Below are positions 1 through 14,800 of a stretch of 64,000 nucleotides of DNA, one piece after another. The stretch spans positions 10,056,086 to 10,120,085 of the forward strand of contig CM026424.1 in assembly GCA_014871385.1 (NCBI GenBank). The letters are read 5' to 3'. The stretch comes from Ceratodon purpureus (taxonomy: Eukaryota > Streptophyta > Bryopsida > Pseudoditrichales > Ditrichaceae). The translations under genes were made by a program, and so were the position numbers. Position 1 is the stretch's first letter. Each line of letters begins with the position of its first letter. The notes under the pieces are model-generated. The model did not search any database, was not told the origin of the DNA, and worked only from the letters and a program-made list of their open reading frames with translations.

Positions 1-3000
1 CAAACAAACAAACCAACCAACCAGTTGCTCCGGTCGCGAAAAACTTCAATCTTAGGGCAGCTTCGTAGTAGACAGGATAATAATGTAAAAATATCAAAGA
101 TTTACAGAAGTGTAGGAAGGATTTAAATGACATGACTCGGAATGGGTCCCGCAACAAGTGACTCGAGTAACGTCTTGGGTAAGTTCTCGTCACATGTGTG
201 TAAACAAATTTATCTGAGCTATTTCCGTGGATATAGGGGTTGTTCGCGGTGTTACATTTATCTAGGTGTGGATATATCCTAACTCTTCTTGTTGCTCAAG
301 AGGAACATTAGCGTAGAAGCATTTAAACCATTCTTCTCTAGTAACCGCCATGAGAATCTCCTGAACTTTTCAAGGAAGTCTTAAATGACACTTTGGCAAT
401 TCAAAGATACGGTGGTTCGAGTAATCCACAGTTCAGTAACCGACCTCCATTACTGGAGGTTACACCATAGTGCAAAGGTGCCCTTATATAATCTCTGGAA
501 ATGTTAGGCTAGGATTTGATTTTGTTGGAGCTATTGCAGTGATTGGAAAGAGGGGTAAGCGTTGCAATCAACAATTCCAGCCAACTGACATCTCAGCCTT
601 GCGTTTCTGAAAATTATGTAGCACTTATGTTTCTAGCAAGACCACCTGGTGTGGCCCTGGTATGATCCAGTGACAATAAACGAGTAATGCAAAGGACCGT
701 GTAGCAATTTATACAAAACCCACTCCAACGTCCTTAGTAAGTTTAGGGAGCAAAAACATCGGATCGAGTTAATTTTTGGAAATTTTGGGAAGAACTTTTA
801 GATGGCTAGGCTCCTGGAGTAGTTGGAAGGAGAGGATAGCTGAAGTTCGGTGGTTAAATTAAGTCCAATTGCCCGGTGTATCTCTGCTATCAATAGTTTA
901 ATACCAAACAACAATATTGTAGTGTTAATGGAGATATATGTATTTTGGATATGGACAAACACGAGTTTATTATTATGATGTTATATGTTCTTTCAAATAG
1001 AGCAAAGCCCAACAAATACCTATATTTTGACGCATTGTTGGATTAATGTGAAGCTATTTTCAAATATGGATCAACCCAATGTGAATTATGTGTGAACTCA
1101 TTACTAATCCCTCAAAGCAGAGAACATTTCTTAATGAAAAAAACATCAATGATTTTGATACGCCATAGGTACATAAATTGATGGAAACCTCAACCTTACA
1201 ATCTTCTCGTATACATCTTGTAGATGACGTGGATCTAATTTGTATTCATTTGGCTACATATATTGCTAGATCGTGATTTTTTATTCTTAAAAAAGGATGT
1301 GGAAATTTTCCTATCAACACATTAGAGGTGAAATTTGTTATCAAAACTACTTAGATGAAAAAATAACTAAACTATGAAGTTATTTGAAATCATCAAATAA
1401 AGACATTGATACCAAAAACAACTCTTGAAAAAATTTGATGTATCTTAAAATGGCCTTGCTTTGTCAAAAAGTAGCCCAAAACTTATTCATTTGATTCAAA
1501 AAGCAAGAAGTCTCCAAAAAAGACAGATGCATCAAAATGACTTCCAAACATTCATTACAACTTAAATTGACATGAAAATGACTAAACTTCAAGAAGAATC
1601 TATCCCACCAATTTTTATTGGAAACAATTATTAGACAAAGGAAAAACAAGCCCCTCAAGTTGCAGCCATCAAAATACACAAGTACTGTCTAAGATTAAAA
1701 TCTATGTTTTCAAATGATTCCCAAAACTTCTAAACACTCTTGGATTTATTTAAGATTTTCACCCACACAAACTAGACATCATAAGGGATTTTACCAAAAT
1801 TTCATTGAAATTGGACTCTATATGCAAAAGTTCCGTCTCTTCAAAGGTGATTTAGTATTCCAAAAATTCTCCAAAAAATGAACATTAGCGCGGTTAGGGG
1901 TTAAGAATGAATTATCTTGAGTTGAATTCACACCTCTTTACAATACCTATTTGAGAAAGGTGACACGGTTTAAAGTTGCTAAGCAAATTTGAGATGTACT
2001 CTAGAATAGCATAGCTCGTACTTGGAGAGAAATTTTGTGACAATTGCTCCCTTGTACTAGGAGTATAAGAAGCAATTTTCAAATTGAAATTTCAACACTT
2101 AGATACAATATGAATCAATTTGACTAAAACATAACTTTAATCCACAAACTAAATATGTAATAAAGTGATACTAAAAAAATAAGATAAAAAAAATCAAAGT
2201 TTATAAGTTTGAACCAGCCACATTTGAAATTTCATTACAACTATCAAATTAATGAAGACACCATATTTCATCATTTGACATAAGCGTGAAAAAAAAATCC
2301 AATCATGATTTTTAATAACCTAGAAAATGTGTATATAAACCTACAAATCAAGGTCTTATTTGTATTCACACGTCTTTTCAATACCTATTTGAGAAAGGTG
2401 ACATTTTTTTCATTTTACATCATGCGTAAATAAAAACGATGAAAATTTGAAAAAATAATTGAAGCTTTCACTTACTAGTTTGAAGCATTCAAAAAAAGGA
2501 TCTACAGTTTTTAAAAGGACCCTTATAAATTGAGTTTTTTCTAATTGTAAGGGAGAAGATCAAGCTTGGAATACTAGAAATAAGTTTCATCTTTTATTTC
2601 AAGTTAAAAACATTTGATGTGTACCGAAATGGAGGTTGTAATTTGGATCTTCTTGATCTCTTTCATTGAAGGAGTAGATGGTGGAGAAGGATTCTTGTTT
2701 TTTTTGTTTTTTTCATTTTTTAATATTTTTAAATTTAATATTTCATTTTTTAAAATGGATTTTAAGTCTTCTTTTTATTGCATTTTTTATTTAATGAAAT
2801 TTAGAAGAAACAAAATTAGTTAATAAAAAATATTTTTTAATTCATTTTTAAATATATAACATTGATGGTAGATAAAATCTTAATAAAGGTTAATCCTCTT
2901 CATCTTTCATCTTAAATTTTTTTAAAGGATGAAAGTTGTGGTTTAAATATTTTAAATCAAGTTTTTATAATTAGAAGATGATATTTTTAATTGCAATTGA

Positions 3001-6000
3001 ATGCACTATATCTAGTATAATTTTCATACAAAGAAGCCTTATTTTCTACAGAAATTGTCATACTTTCTATTCTATATAAGAGAATTTTGTGTTATATTTT
3101 GTAATCAATGGATTTTTTCAAAAATTTATATAATTTTTAAAAATTATTTAAATAATTCTTCATAAAAAGATTAAATTGTTGAACAAGATCGAGTTATTTA
3201 TGTTAATTTCATATACAAATTCAAATACAGCCAATAGAAAAAATTGGTATAGGTTTTTAAATGTATTTGTTTGTTATACCAAAGTTTTGATATTTTGTGA
3301 CTAATGTGACTAATGCTCTTGTAAAAATTCATCAAATTTTCGGAAACTCTAACATGAGAATGTACATTTTTCAAATACCTTGAGATATTTTTTACATTAC
3401 ATAAAAGACTTTCTTGTAAATTTTTGTAAATATTCAACTTTGTCAGAATTTTCTAGAGTTTGTTAATTGAAAACAACTTAAAATCTTGTTATTTTACAAC
3501 TTGATGATTTAAAAAGAAACGTACAAAATATGGCAAAGTGGTTGAAGGCGTAGCTTGTAAATATGTAGGCTTCTTTTTACCGAGGGTAATATGATAAGTA
3601 GAAGGACTCATATTTGAAAGAGTGTTTTTTTTAATTACTTGGGAGACACTCATTCTCTAAAGAAACATGCATAAGATTTGTTTTTATTGATTAGCATCTA
3701 ATCTTTTTACCATTTTATTATACCATTCAGATGCTTTAGATACATTCAAGTACAAATAGAAAATACTAGTATTAAAGAATTTTTTGAAAAACCACATCCT
3801 ATTCAACATTGTAATCTCTCGACTCTGTGCACACATTTTGATGCAAAATATGTTGCTTTTGTAATTTCAAAATTTTCTTCTCAAGTTCTACAATTGTAAA
3901 AGCTTATCAGATCCACAATTTTTGTTGCTTCTTTGTCGAGGCCAAGCTCCAACAAATCCTTCGTTCCTCTCAGTTCTTATCTCAAGTTGCACATCAAGAT
4001 AGGGACCGGAACATAAAGGATGAGGAGCTCGGTGAACAAGGTCGTAAAGATGTTGTGAAATGTTGTCGTTGAGAAAAGAATAGTGCATAGAGAGATATAT
4101 ATGTAAAAAGCGATGTATTATTATATAGTCAAACACAAAGTACAATTGTCTGAAACAATGGATGATGACTGAGTTTAAAAAAACTTATATACTTTACTCA
4201 ACAATGATCTAGATTTGAGTATATACATATATATTGAAAATAGCTTAGTGATAGCAAACATAGTAATAAATGTAGATAGTTCTCATGTAAATCTACGTAC
4301 TTTCAATATGTTGATATATTTTATATCAATAAATTAAATGTAAACTTGTTCTTTGAATGTGCAAAAAGCATATATAAGTCAAAATCTTTCAAAATTTTTA
4401 GTTTTAAAACACAAATTATTGAAGGCATTGCAAAGAGTTCTTGTTTGTAACCAAATCATTTTTGCCCAATGTAATTTTCTTAATAACTCCTTAATTGTAC
4501 TTAGTTGTCTACTTGATATAAATAAGTAAATCAAATGTTGTCTTTAATCTACATTTTTTAGTCTTTTCATTAGTTCTACATTTCAAATTTAAAAAAATTA
4601 TTAATTAAAATAAAGTAAAAAATTAAAAAATTAAAAAATTAAAAATCTAAAAGTATGCATTTAGACACTTTATTTTGTTATATTCTCAACATTGAGAACA
4701 AAAGATCCGTGAGCATAGAATTATAATGTCCATAAATTACAATCATATTAAGTGCAAATAATTTACTTTAAACATATTTAAAGTATTTTGGAAAAATATG
4801 AAATCAAAATTAAAATTGAAGTAAATTTATAGGAGAAATTTTCAAAGTTGTAATACTTTGATTAGGAAAAACTACTAAAAGTCATACAACTTCAATAAAT
4901 ATAAATTAAATAGCTTGCAATCAAATCTCAAGTTTATAACATTTTTGAAACCTAAGTGCTCTAATTTTTCACCCTTGTAATCTTGAATATGTTCATGGCT
5001 TAAATTTTTGTATGAGACGTGAAACATTAGAAGTAGTTAGGTAAAGTTGGCTTATCCAAAAAGAAGTAATCTTAATAATTAGAAATGAACTAGTTCTTGT
5101 TTACTATTACAATGGATGTTTTTAATGTATTTAAATAAATTGTTAATATACTTTTTATATTTCATTGTATCTTTAATATGGTATTTAATTCTAAATATGA
5201 TACAAATAGAAAGACTTCCAGTAAATAACTAATTTCCCTTCAAAAGATTAGAATATGGAGAAGGATTGGAAACTACACTAGGTGAATGTTTAGAGTGCTA
5301 GATTGAATGTTGAAATCATCATGATAAATGCAAAGTGAATTTAACTCGCAGTAAATTGATCAACATAAGATTTGAAATTTTGTTTTGTGATTTTGTTGAA
5401 TCATATGTCTAAGGCCAGAGCCTTATTTCATGGCAGAGCAAATCTAGCAACAAATACATGTCAAAGCTTCAATATTTGTTTCATACAATTACAAAGTAAT
5501 TAACCATTAAATTTATTTTGTTTTTCAATTTTTGAGCCATTTGAGGTCATTTCTTGTGATTATTTTGCTAATAAAAAATCAAGTATCTCAATTTGAAAGG
5601 AAAAACTTATTTTCTCAAAATATTTTTTTTTGCGAATTTTGACTTTACAAGCAATTTCAATTTTTTGCTACACCCTTAAACTATACAAGAATCTCATATG
5701 ATGGTCTTTGAAATTATCAAAAAATAATAATCTTTTTTAATAGTGGAAAAATTTAATTCTATGAAGAGTCAAATTTTTCTCATCGTTTTTGACCAAGATA
5801 TAAAAAAACAATTTTGTTATCACACTGAGAATAGAGATTTTGTTTTTTTCCTTTTTTTTTTTCTACTTCAAGAATAGACATAAACCCTTGTTTTGATCAC
5901 ATGGATCTATATTTGATAAAATATGAAGTATCAAAATAATAAAATAAGTTTAACAATAACATGAATCCGTATTGTTTCACATTTTTTTCCACCAATTGTT

Positions 6001-7250
6001 ACACCTCTTTGCTACCTCAAAAATTTGGTGCACAAGTAACTAAGATCATGTACATCATACTAGTACAAAAGCTCCAACTTATGTAGGGCAAAACTTCTAT
6101 ACAAAGAGTAGTCAAAGTCTATTGATCATGTTTGGAAATGAAAAAAACACAATGTTTTTTCACTTCAAACTCTAAAATCTTCTAGTCTACATGGTCAAAT
6201 ACACATTGAAATGTTTTATTTATGATCTTCTAGAAGTCTTTCAATAATTGGAAATGCAAAAAAACTTCAATTTTTGTTCATTTACTCTTGCTCTCAAAAT
6301 GACGAATTTTGTAGTGTTTTTGGTGCAAATTGTCAGAGTCAATTATGGATTAAAAAATCTAAATGAGTCTGAACCATGTAAAAGGATTTTTTTAATAAAA
6401 CATTGCAAGAAAAAAATTAATTCAAATTAATACAAATATTGAAGGGACACTTGTGCAGACTACTAAGGCTCTATGGATGCCACATGCGGAGAGTTATATT
6501 AGGCCACACATCAATCAGACTTGCTCATGTCCATGCCGGTAAAAATAGGCTAAAGTTCAATTAATCATAAATTTGTAACAAAAATGAATCTATTACTAAA
6601 TTTCTTTCCATGTATTCTTCCCTAGTTTTTACACCTTTTTTATTTTATTTTTAGAAACAGTCAATTTTTTACATTCCTTCATAAATTTTCAATTATTCAA
6701 TTCATAGTTAATGGCCTTTGCAGCTTCACACTGTGAATGGTAGAAGCCTTTATTTTCAAGTGGTATATTTTAATATATATCATTTTTTAGTCCAAAAGTT
6801 GAAACTCTTGCTTGACTTTGATTTAAAATTTTGATAGTCAAACTCTTAATAGGGTCGTAATTTGAATGACCTTTAGTGTCTTAAAAATGTGTCTTAAAAC
6901 CACCTTCCATTTTAGTAGCATATCATTTGGATGAAAATCATAAAAACCACTTCACCTATTGAAAAATAATTGACATACAATAAAAACAAAATACATGACA
7001 AAATCAAATTACTTATAGTAAATACAATTCATCTAAGAGAAACACGTTTGTGAACTAGTAAAAGACTACTTGAAACCACATAACCCACTATCATTGGGCA
7101 CAAGAATTTGAACTGTTGGACCATTCCTTACTCTCAAATACAACCAAAAAAAGTCACAGATTGAGTAAGTCTGAAAATCCAGAATTAGACTAACCAACTC
7201 ATCACCACCAAGCACACAGAATCATTACTCCAACAGTAGCAATATAAAAC
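1..7250. other. AT-rich gene-free region
   Basis: This stretch is strongly AT-rich with long A and T runs and short A/T microsatellites (for example near 4615-4650). Open frames are short, have no recognisable domain, and show no chain of splice-compatible coding blocks. It opens with a short CAAA/CCAA-type tract. I see one 40-bp direct repeat pair (1926-1965 and 2363-2403) and one tRNA-like relic near 3529. It probably holds decayed transposons, but none is intact enough to classify. Confidence 0.7.
1926..2403 (+). repeat. 40-bp direct repeat pair, about 440 bp apart
   Basis: The block at 1926-1965 recurs at 2363-2403 with only a few mismatches. Both copies contain the core CAATACCTATTTGAGAAAGG followed by TGACA. 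They could be remnants of a local duplication or parts of a decayed element. No open frame is associated with them. Confidence 0.6.
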
Positions 7251-7330
7251 ACTTTATGTTCACAACAACACTCCAAACAGCCCCCTTTAAACACATCACA
7301 CCAGAATCATTTGCTAATCTAGAATCATCA

Positions 7331-7935
7331 CACATTCCGCACCACATGAACCAAAATACCATCAACACAAAACCAACCCAACTCAAAAGCCAACAGACTT
7401 ACAAACACACTAACCAACAATCAGTACACACCATCTGGCAATGAACCAATACAACCAAAGTCAAATGCTAATAGGCTTGCAAACAAATTAACCAACAAAC
7501 AACACAAAAATAACAACGTTTTGTTTGCATCACAAAACAACCCAAATCAAAAGCTGGTGATTTTGCAAACAAAGTAACAAAACAATCAACACACACCATC
7601 TGGCACATGAACCAAAACCATGATCAACACAAAACTAACCCAATTCAAAAGCTAATAGACTTGCAAACAAAGTAACCAACAATCAGCACAAAACTAACCC
7701 AAATCAAATGCCAATAGATTTGCAAACAAACCAACAAACAATGAACACAAAACTTACCCAAATCAAAAGCTAGTAGATTTGTAAACAAACTAATAACAAA
7801 CATCAACACACACCATCTGGCACATGAACCAAAAACCATCAACACAAAACTGTCCCAACTCAGAAGCTAATAGACTTGCAAACAAACTGACAGACAGACA
7901 ATCAACACACACACCATCTGTGCCAGAAAATGATC
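7331..7935 (+). repeat. Degenerate A+C-rich tandem array (101-bp and about 60-bp units)
   Basis: The phrase CACCATCTGGCA, usually followed by CATGAACCAAAA, recurs at about 7429, 7594, 7811 and 7912. The spacings of 165, 217 and 101 bp fit one 101-bp unit plus one or two shorter units of about 58-64 bp. The shorter units share an AACCCAAATCAAA...GCAAACAAAC core. The G-poor strand gives chance open frames in several phases, so these are not called as genes. The array ends about 0.9 kb upstream of the acetyl-CoA carboxylase start codon. Confidence 0.75.
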
Positions 7936-8249
7936 CAGAACCAGGAGAAAACCACATCAACAGATCAAGCTCTGGAATGGGCGATGAAGTGGACTCGGGA
8001 ATGGTGATGTATGTATTTCGCTTGCAGGGAGAGACGGAGCGATGGTGTAGCGGAGTAGCAGGATGATGCCGATGCGGAGAATGGAGTAATAAGATAATGT
8101 TTGCCAGGAACATGTTGCAGATGTAGGTGAGGATGATATAGGCGCATGGCTTTGACTGGAAGCGGCGTGACCTTCGTTGCAGACATCAGCGTTGAAGTGT
8201 GAGTCAAAGTCGCCACGCCTTTTGCGAGCAAAAGAGTCGCCTTTTCAAT

Positions 8250-8826
8250 CACGGAGCTTGACAAAAGCTCGTCTGTTGCATCACAACGTTGAAGCCCTCA
8301 CAACGAGAGGAGGAAGAGGGAGAGAGAGGGAGAGAGAGAGGGAGACAGACAGGACAGTGGACAGTGGACAGGCAGATGAGCTGCAGAGCTTGAGAGGGTG
8401 CATTAATTGCAGAATCGCTGCGTCACCAACCCGGCGTCTCTTTTAGCAGGGACGTCGCATTAAGGCGTGAGGATCAGGGTGTGCAGGCGGTGGATGATTA
8501 GGTGGGAGTGATTGATCGTCTGGAGTGGTTGTACGAGGAGAGAGAGAGAGAGAAAGCTAGACAATTTGATGGGATTAAGTTTACCATGCTGGATTGATTG
8601 CACATGGATTCCGTCAGCTTGACATGAATGCGTCGCCTGTTGCCATCGCCCTAATGTGTTAAGGATCGTTGGCCTAAGGTTTGTGTTTGCAAATTGTTGG
8701 CTTTTGGTGGATGGGTCGGGTTTGTGGGATGTGAGCTAGGATTGAGAGTGGAAGAGGAGAAGGAGGAGGAGGAGGAAGTTGTTGTGTTGGTTTTGGGAGA
8801 GGGGAGTTGTTTTTGGTGAGACCGGG
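8250..8826 (+). promoter_or_regulatory. Probable promoter/5' leader of the acetyl-CoA carboxylase gene
   Basis: This is a GC-richer transition zone with two GA-rich tracts (8311-8347 and 8540-8555), a common feature of plant leaders. A short upstream reading frame starts with ATG at 8711 and stops after seven codons. No TATA box or transcription start can be fixed by eye. The assignment is inferred from position before the ATG at 8827. Confidence 0.4.
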
Positions 8827-11800
8827 ATGGTGGCGGAGGTGATGGAGGTAGAGGGGGGGAAGGGGGTGAAGGGGGTGGCGGGGAAGAAGAATGGGGCGAA
8901 TGCGGCGTCGCCAGTGGAAGAGTACTGCAATGCGCTGGGCGGGACGGACCCCATACGGAGTATTTTGATTGCGAACAATGGCATGGCGGCTGTGAAGTTC
9001 ATGCGCTCCGTGCGCTCGTGGGCGTATGAGAGCTTCGGGGTGGAGAGGGCTGTGCTGCTCGTGGCCATGGCCACGCCGGAGGATATGCGCATCAATGCGG
9101 AGCACATCCGCATGGCCGACCAGTTTGTGGAGGTGCCTGGCGGGACTAATAACAACAACTACGCCAACGTTCAGCTGATCGTTGAGGTTTGTGTTTTTGT
9201 CAAGTTACTGGATTCGTGTCCATCGGTTTGTGCATGTGTTTTTTGTGGTTTGTTGCCGTGTTGATCGTTGTATGATTATTGACTAGATGGTGATCTGTGT
9301 GATGTGTATTTGCAGATTGCTGAGAGGACAGGAGTGCAAGCCGTGTGGCCTGGATGGGGTCACGCATCTGAGAACCCCGAGCTCCCAGACTCGCTCCTTG
9401 CGCGCGGCATTCTCTTCCTGGGGCCTCCAGCTGCGCCCATGAGTGCTCTCGGTGACAAAATTGGGTCGTCGCTCATTGCGCAGGCGGCCGGTGTGCCCAC
9501 ACTGCCGTGGAGTGGCTCTCATGTGAGGTTTCTCGAACTTTTGAATCACTAGAGATCTTTGAGTTGAAAAATTGGTTGGATTTCTGTTGCATTCCTTTCA
9601 GTGAGTATTAATACAATTGAGCGTTCCTGCCGCAGGTATCTGTCCCCTTTGAAGTTTGCCAAGGCGTCATTCCGGACGATGTATACAAGCAGGCTTGTGT
9701 TTCCACCACCGAGGAAGCGTTGGCTTCCTGTCAATCAATTGGCTACCCAGCCATGATCAAGGCCTCTTGGGGAGGTGGTGGGAAAGGTATTCGGAAGGTG
9801 CACAACGATGAAGAAGTGAAGGCATTGTTCAAGCAAGTGCAGGGCGAAGTTCCAGGCTCACCAATTTTTATTATGAAAGTTGCAACGCAGGTTTGTCTTT
9901 CTAATCACATAACTCAACTCAATGTGAACTTCAATCTTTGTGTTAGCTGCCGTTTTCAAGAGTCCACAATTTACAAGCTGACCTCTCATGTTGGATTACA
10001 GAGTCGACACCTCGAGGTTCAGCTCCTCTGTGATAAATATGGGAATGTTGCAGCTCTACACAGCCGTGATTGCAGTGTCCAAAGACGACACCAAAAGGTG
10101 ATTATTTATGAAAGATCCTGTACACCTTCATCTTTTCCATCAGTTAGAGCCTCTAAGGTTTGGTTGCAATCTCTGGATTGATTCTCGAAGTGCAATGTAT
10201 CTTGCCCCAGATTATTGAGGAAGGTCCTATTACGATTGCTCCTCCTGAGACTGTGAAGCGCTTAGAGCAAGGTGCCTGCCGGCTTGCTAAGTGTGTCAAC
10301 TACATTGGAGCTGCTACTGTTGAATATTTGTATAGTATGGATACTGGAGAGTTTTACTTCCTGGAACTCAATCCTCGTCTCCAGGTATTCACTTTGGTTC
10401 CAGTTGAAGGTTTATGTTGTAAACTTGACTACGCAGCTCTTGTTTTGTGCAGCATTATAATTTGTAGCTCGACTTGCTGTTATGCTGAGCTTCCTGGTTG
10501 CGCAGGTAGAGCACCCTGTCACAGAATGGATTGCTGAATTCAACTTGCCAGCAGCTCAACTCGGTGTTGCTATGGGCATTCCACTTTGGCGCATGCCTGG
10601 TACGCCCTCCTGGCACTTAAAGAAATGGGTTTCAGTATGTGATTTTCTAGGCGTGATTAAACGGGATTTGGTTGGAATTCTGATTATGTTCGGGCCTTTG
10701 GTTTACAATGGGCAGAGATTCGACGCCTTTTTGGACAAGGAGGTGGTAGCCACGATTCTTGGAGGAAGGTGGCTGGAGAAGCTGTTCAGTTCGATTTAGA
10801 TTTAGTTGAGTCCCAGAAGCCCAAGGGCCATGTTGTAGCTGTTCGGGTCACAAGTGAAGACCCTGATGATGGCTTCAAACCCACTAGTGGTCAAGTTCAG
10901 GTAGTTTGTGAACCAACTGAGATTCAAATCTTTGTTTGTTCAATCACGGCTTATCTTTCTCCATTTTTGAACCTGTGCATTGGCATTTTTTTGTAGAATT
11001 GTTGCATGTGTTACTAAACAAGTAAATGGGAGTTGCTTGTAGGTATTACATTGTCCTTGATAAACTTGATTGGACCTTGAAATTGACTATTTCTGATAAC
11101 GTTTTGCAGGAACTGAGTTTCAGAAGTAAACCAAATGTGTGGGCTTACTTTTCAGTCAAGGTATCAAGTGGCGCCTTCTCTTTGTAACCTGTATCATGGT
11201 GCCCACAGCTTGCTTTGGTTGTGAACAGAAGCATCCCGGTGTAACTAGCAATGCGTTTACTAGAGCCCATTGGTCTTGCTGAATTGTTTTCTGAATGTCA
11301 GCTGATCCACGGTGTCTGTGGTCTGTGGTTGCCCAGTCTGGGGGCGGGATTCACGAATTTTCCGATTCCCAATTCGGTAAGTTTTCAAAAGACAAGATAC
11401 TCTTGCATTAGATTGAGTGAGAAGGGATTCCGATCTTAAGTGTATGAGGGCACACATAGTATTCATTGATTCGTGAGATTTTTAATAAGTCTGTGCTGGG
11501 ATGTAGGCCATGTTTTTGCTTTTGGAGAAACGCGTGCAATGGCCATAGCCAACATGGTGCTTGGGCTCAAGGAGCTTCACATACGGGGAGAGATTCGCAC
11601 CAATGTTGACTACACTGTTGATATCCTGCATGTAAGTGCTGGCATTGTGTTTGTTTCATTTTGGCTGTTGAAGGATAGTTAATTGTGAACAACCAGATGC
11701 TTCTCAAGTCCTTTCGAATGAGGAGCATACCAGGATTGGTTGTGTTTACTAGCTTGCGGCTGTTAATTATCGAAATGCCTTTGTCAAAGTGCAGGCACCT

Positions 11801-14800
11801 GAATACAGAGACAATAAGATCCACACAGGATGGTTGGATACCCGGATTGCTATGCGAGTGCGATCAGAACGACCTCCTTGGGAAATTTCTGTCGTCGGTG
11901 GTGCTCTATATGTAAGTTTTTCCAAGCTCTACTGTTGATCTAAAACAATTGCGAACAATTTGTGATTACTTGGGAACTACAAAGTGACTGCTTTTACACC
12001 TGGGCCCCGACTTGTGCGAACTCAGTCTGAGCAATGGACGTTGGGTGTTTTTTCTCAACAGAAAGCAAGCAGGCTAATTGCAGCTCGTGTAACAGAGTAC
12101 ATTGGTTATTTGGAAAAGGGTCAAATTCCACCCAAGGTACATGCATTAACACTTCTTGGCGCTTTCACAACATGAATCATTCAATTTATGAAGTCATTGA
12201 AATAGCTTTCTTCTTTAAATTTTTGATCTTGATATAGCTTTGTCTTGCAGAATATCTCGCTTGTCAACTTTCAAATCTCTCTCAATATTGATGGGACCAA
12301 GTATAATGTAAGCTGTTTCTTCCCTCGAGTACTCTCAAATATTTGTCAAATTGTGTCGTTGAATCTGTCTATCCTTCTCCTGGCCACTGTTCTTTTTGCA
12401 GGGAACTTTTGAGTTCGGCTCCTGGTGCTAACTTATGATTGCATTTGTGCAGATGGAGCTGACTAAAGGAGGGCCAGGAAGCTATCTGCTACGATTGAAC
12501 AAATCTGAAGTCCATGCTGAAGCTCACACTCTTCGTGATGGAGGTCTTCTTGTGCAGCTTGATGGGAACAGTCACGTGGTCTACGCAGAAGAAGAAGCAG
12601 CCGGCACTCGCTTACTCATTGATGGTCGCACATGCCTGTTGCAGGTCCAATTTCTGCTATGAGACGATACTTCTGCAATGTACGAATTTGCTGTATTTTA
12701 TGATAACTACATCTGTCCTTGGTTCACATTACTAACAGGATGTAAGGCTTGTTGTGCAGAATGATCATGACCCATCGCGATTAATTGCCGAAACCCCTTG
12801 CAAGTTGATGCGATTTTTAGTGCCAGATGGCAGCCACGTTGACGCCGATGCTCCATATGCTGAGGTTGAGGTCATGAAGATGTGTATGCCTCTTCTGAGC
12901 CCGGCATCTGGAACCATAAAATTCAGATTATCTGAGGGCTCGGCTATGCTGGTATGTAATCTTCTAAACTCATCTCTGGAACGGCTACTTCTGTTTTGAA
13001 TGTTATTGTAGATTTCTTGTAATGCTTTGTCGAACTAGATGCTAATTTGTGGTGTTGCTTTAATTTGTATTCCAGGGTGGAGATCTCATAGCCTCACTGG
13101 ATCTTGATGACCCTTCAGCTGTGAGAAAGGCTCTGCCTTTCGAAGGCAGCTTTCCACCCTTGGGACTTCCAACAGCTGTTGCTGCCAAAGTTCACCAACG
13201 CTGTGCTGACAGCCTTAACGCTGCTCGGAACATCCTAGCTGGTTACGAGCATGACCTTGATGAGGTACTTCAAATAGACATGACACATGGTGAATTTTAA
13301 TGCCGATCTATTGGTCAAGTGTTTCGATCTGTTCAATTCTAAGCGCTTAACTTTTGTCTCTTAACACATCAATAACTACAGAATGCCGAGTTGCTAGCAA
13401 TTTGCCAAAATACCTCTAAACAGTAATACGAAATGATGACAAGGCTGCGTTGTATTGCAGGTTGTGAAGACGTTGCTCAGCTGTTTGGATGACCCACAGC
13501 TGCCCTTGCTACAATGGCAGGAATGCATGGCCGTGCTTGCAACTCGACTTCCAAAGGAGTTGAAAGCGCAGGTAGAGCATTTTATAAACAACGTACGTTT
13601 TTGACTTTTTTTGAAAGCCTTCTTTTTGAATAATCTTAACCAACATTTTCCACTGTGCGAGCAGCTTGATGCCGAATTTCGTGAATACGAGGCCAGTTTC
13701 CAGCAGAATGGAGAGAAATCAGACTTCCCAGCCAAGGCTCTTACTGGAATAGTTGAGGTGTGTTATGCCGTCGATCATTATATCATCTAAATTATATTCT
13801 TGAGTTTCTAAAGTTTAGCGTCAACTAGTTTTTGGCTTAAGCGGAATTCTCAACTTCGCTCGACGTTTGCAGGCTTGCTTGGCAAATAGCCCCGAGAAGG
13901 ATCGAGTGACTCTAGAACGCCTTGTGGAGCCTCTTCTGTTTCTAGCGAGATCTTACTTGGGTGGAAGAGAAGGGCATGCGTGCAGCATTGTTCAAAATCT
14001 TTTCAACGGGTATCTTCTTGTAGAGGAGCTTTTCAACGAAAATGCGCAGGTGTGATTCTGGGCTCGCCTGCCGCAACTGTTTTGGATAGTTTCAACTAGC
14101 TAAAAGCACCAATAAGTCACTTTTTATTTATTGAGAAGGATACTTTGAGGTTTAGTTCCTAAATATTCAAGCTAATATGAACAGCTTTTCCATTTACGAA
14201 GCCAATAGTTCAGTAATAATTCATATATTGCTTGTTTACTAGGATCTAAAATGTGCTATGAACTTCTGGTGATGGCAGGCTGATGTCATTGAAGGTTTGC
14301 GACAACAACATAAGAAAGATCTGTCGAAGGTGGTTGATATTGTGCTGTCCCACCAGGTAAGAGTCTCACAACGTCAATGCAATGGGACCATCTTTGAAGC
14401 TGTAGATATAGCTATGGTTTGCTTCCTATGGTGGCCAGATAGGAATATGTTTTCTAAATCACCGCGATCAACTTGTGAATTCAGGGTGTCAAGAGGAAAA
14501 ACCAGCTCATCTTAAAATTTATGGGAGCTTTAGTGTACCCCAACCCTGCTGCCTACCGTGATCAGCTTATCCGCTTTGCAGATCTTAATCACAGCAACTA
14601 CTCCGAGGTACGTCCAGTCCGTATTTTCCTTTGTGCTTTCGTACTTATATAGCTGGATTATTATCTAATAGAAATTCTCACTGATGGTTCTGTAAATTTT
14701 GGCATCTGTACTGATCACCGCAACGATGGGCGCAGCTGGCCTTGCGAGCTAGTCAATTGCTTGAGCAGACAAAACTAAGTGAGTTACGATCCAACATAGC

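Noticed and set aside
7256-8113. Several overlapping frames of 60-107 codons on both strands
   Set aside because: They arise from the A+C-rich tandem array and change phase between units.
8779-8826. Upstream extension of the acetyl-CoA carboxylase first exon
   Set aside because: The extended frame begins at TTG, not ATG. The first in-frame ATG is at 8827.
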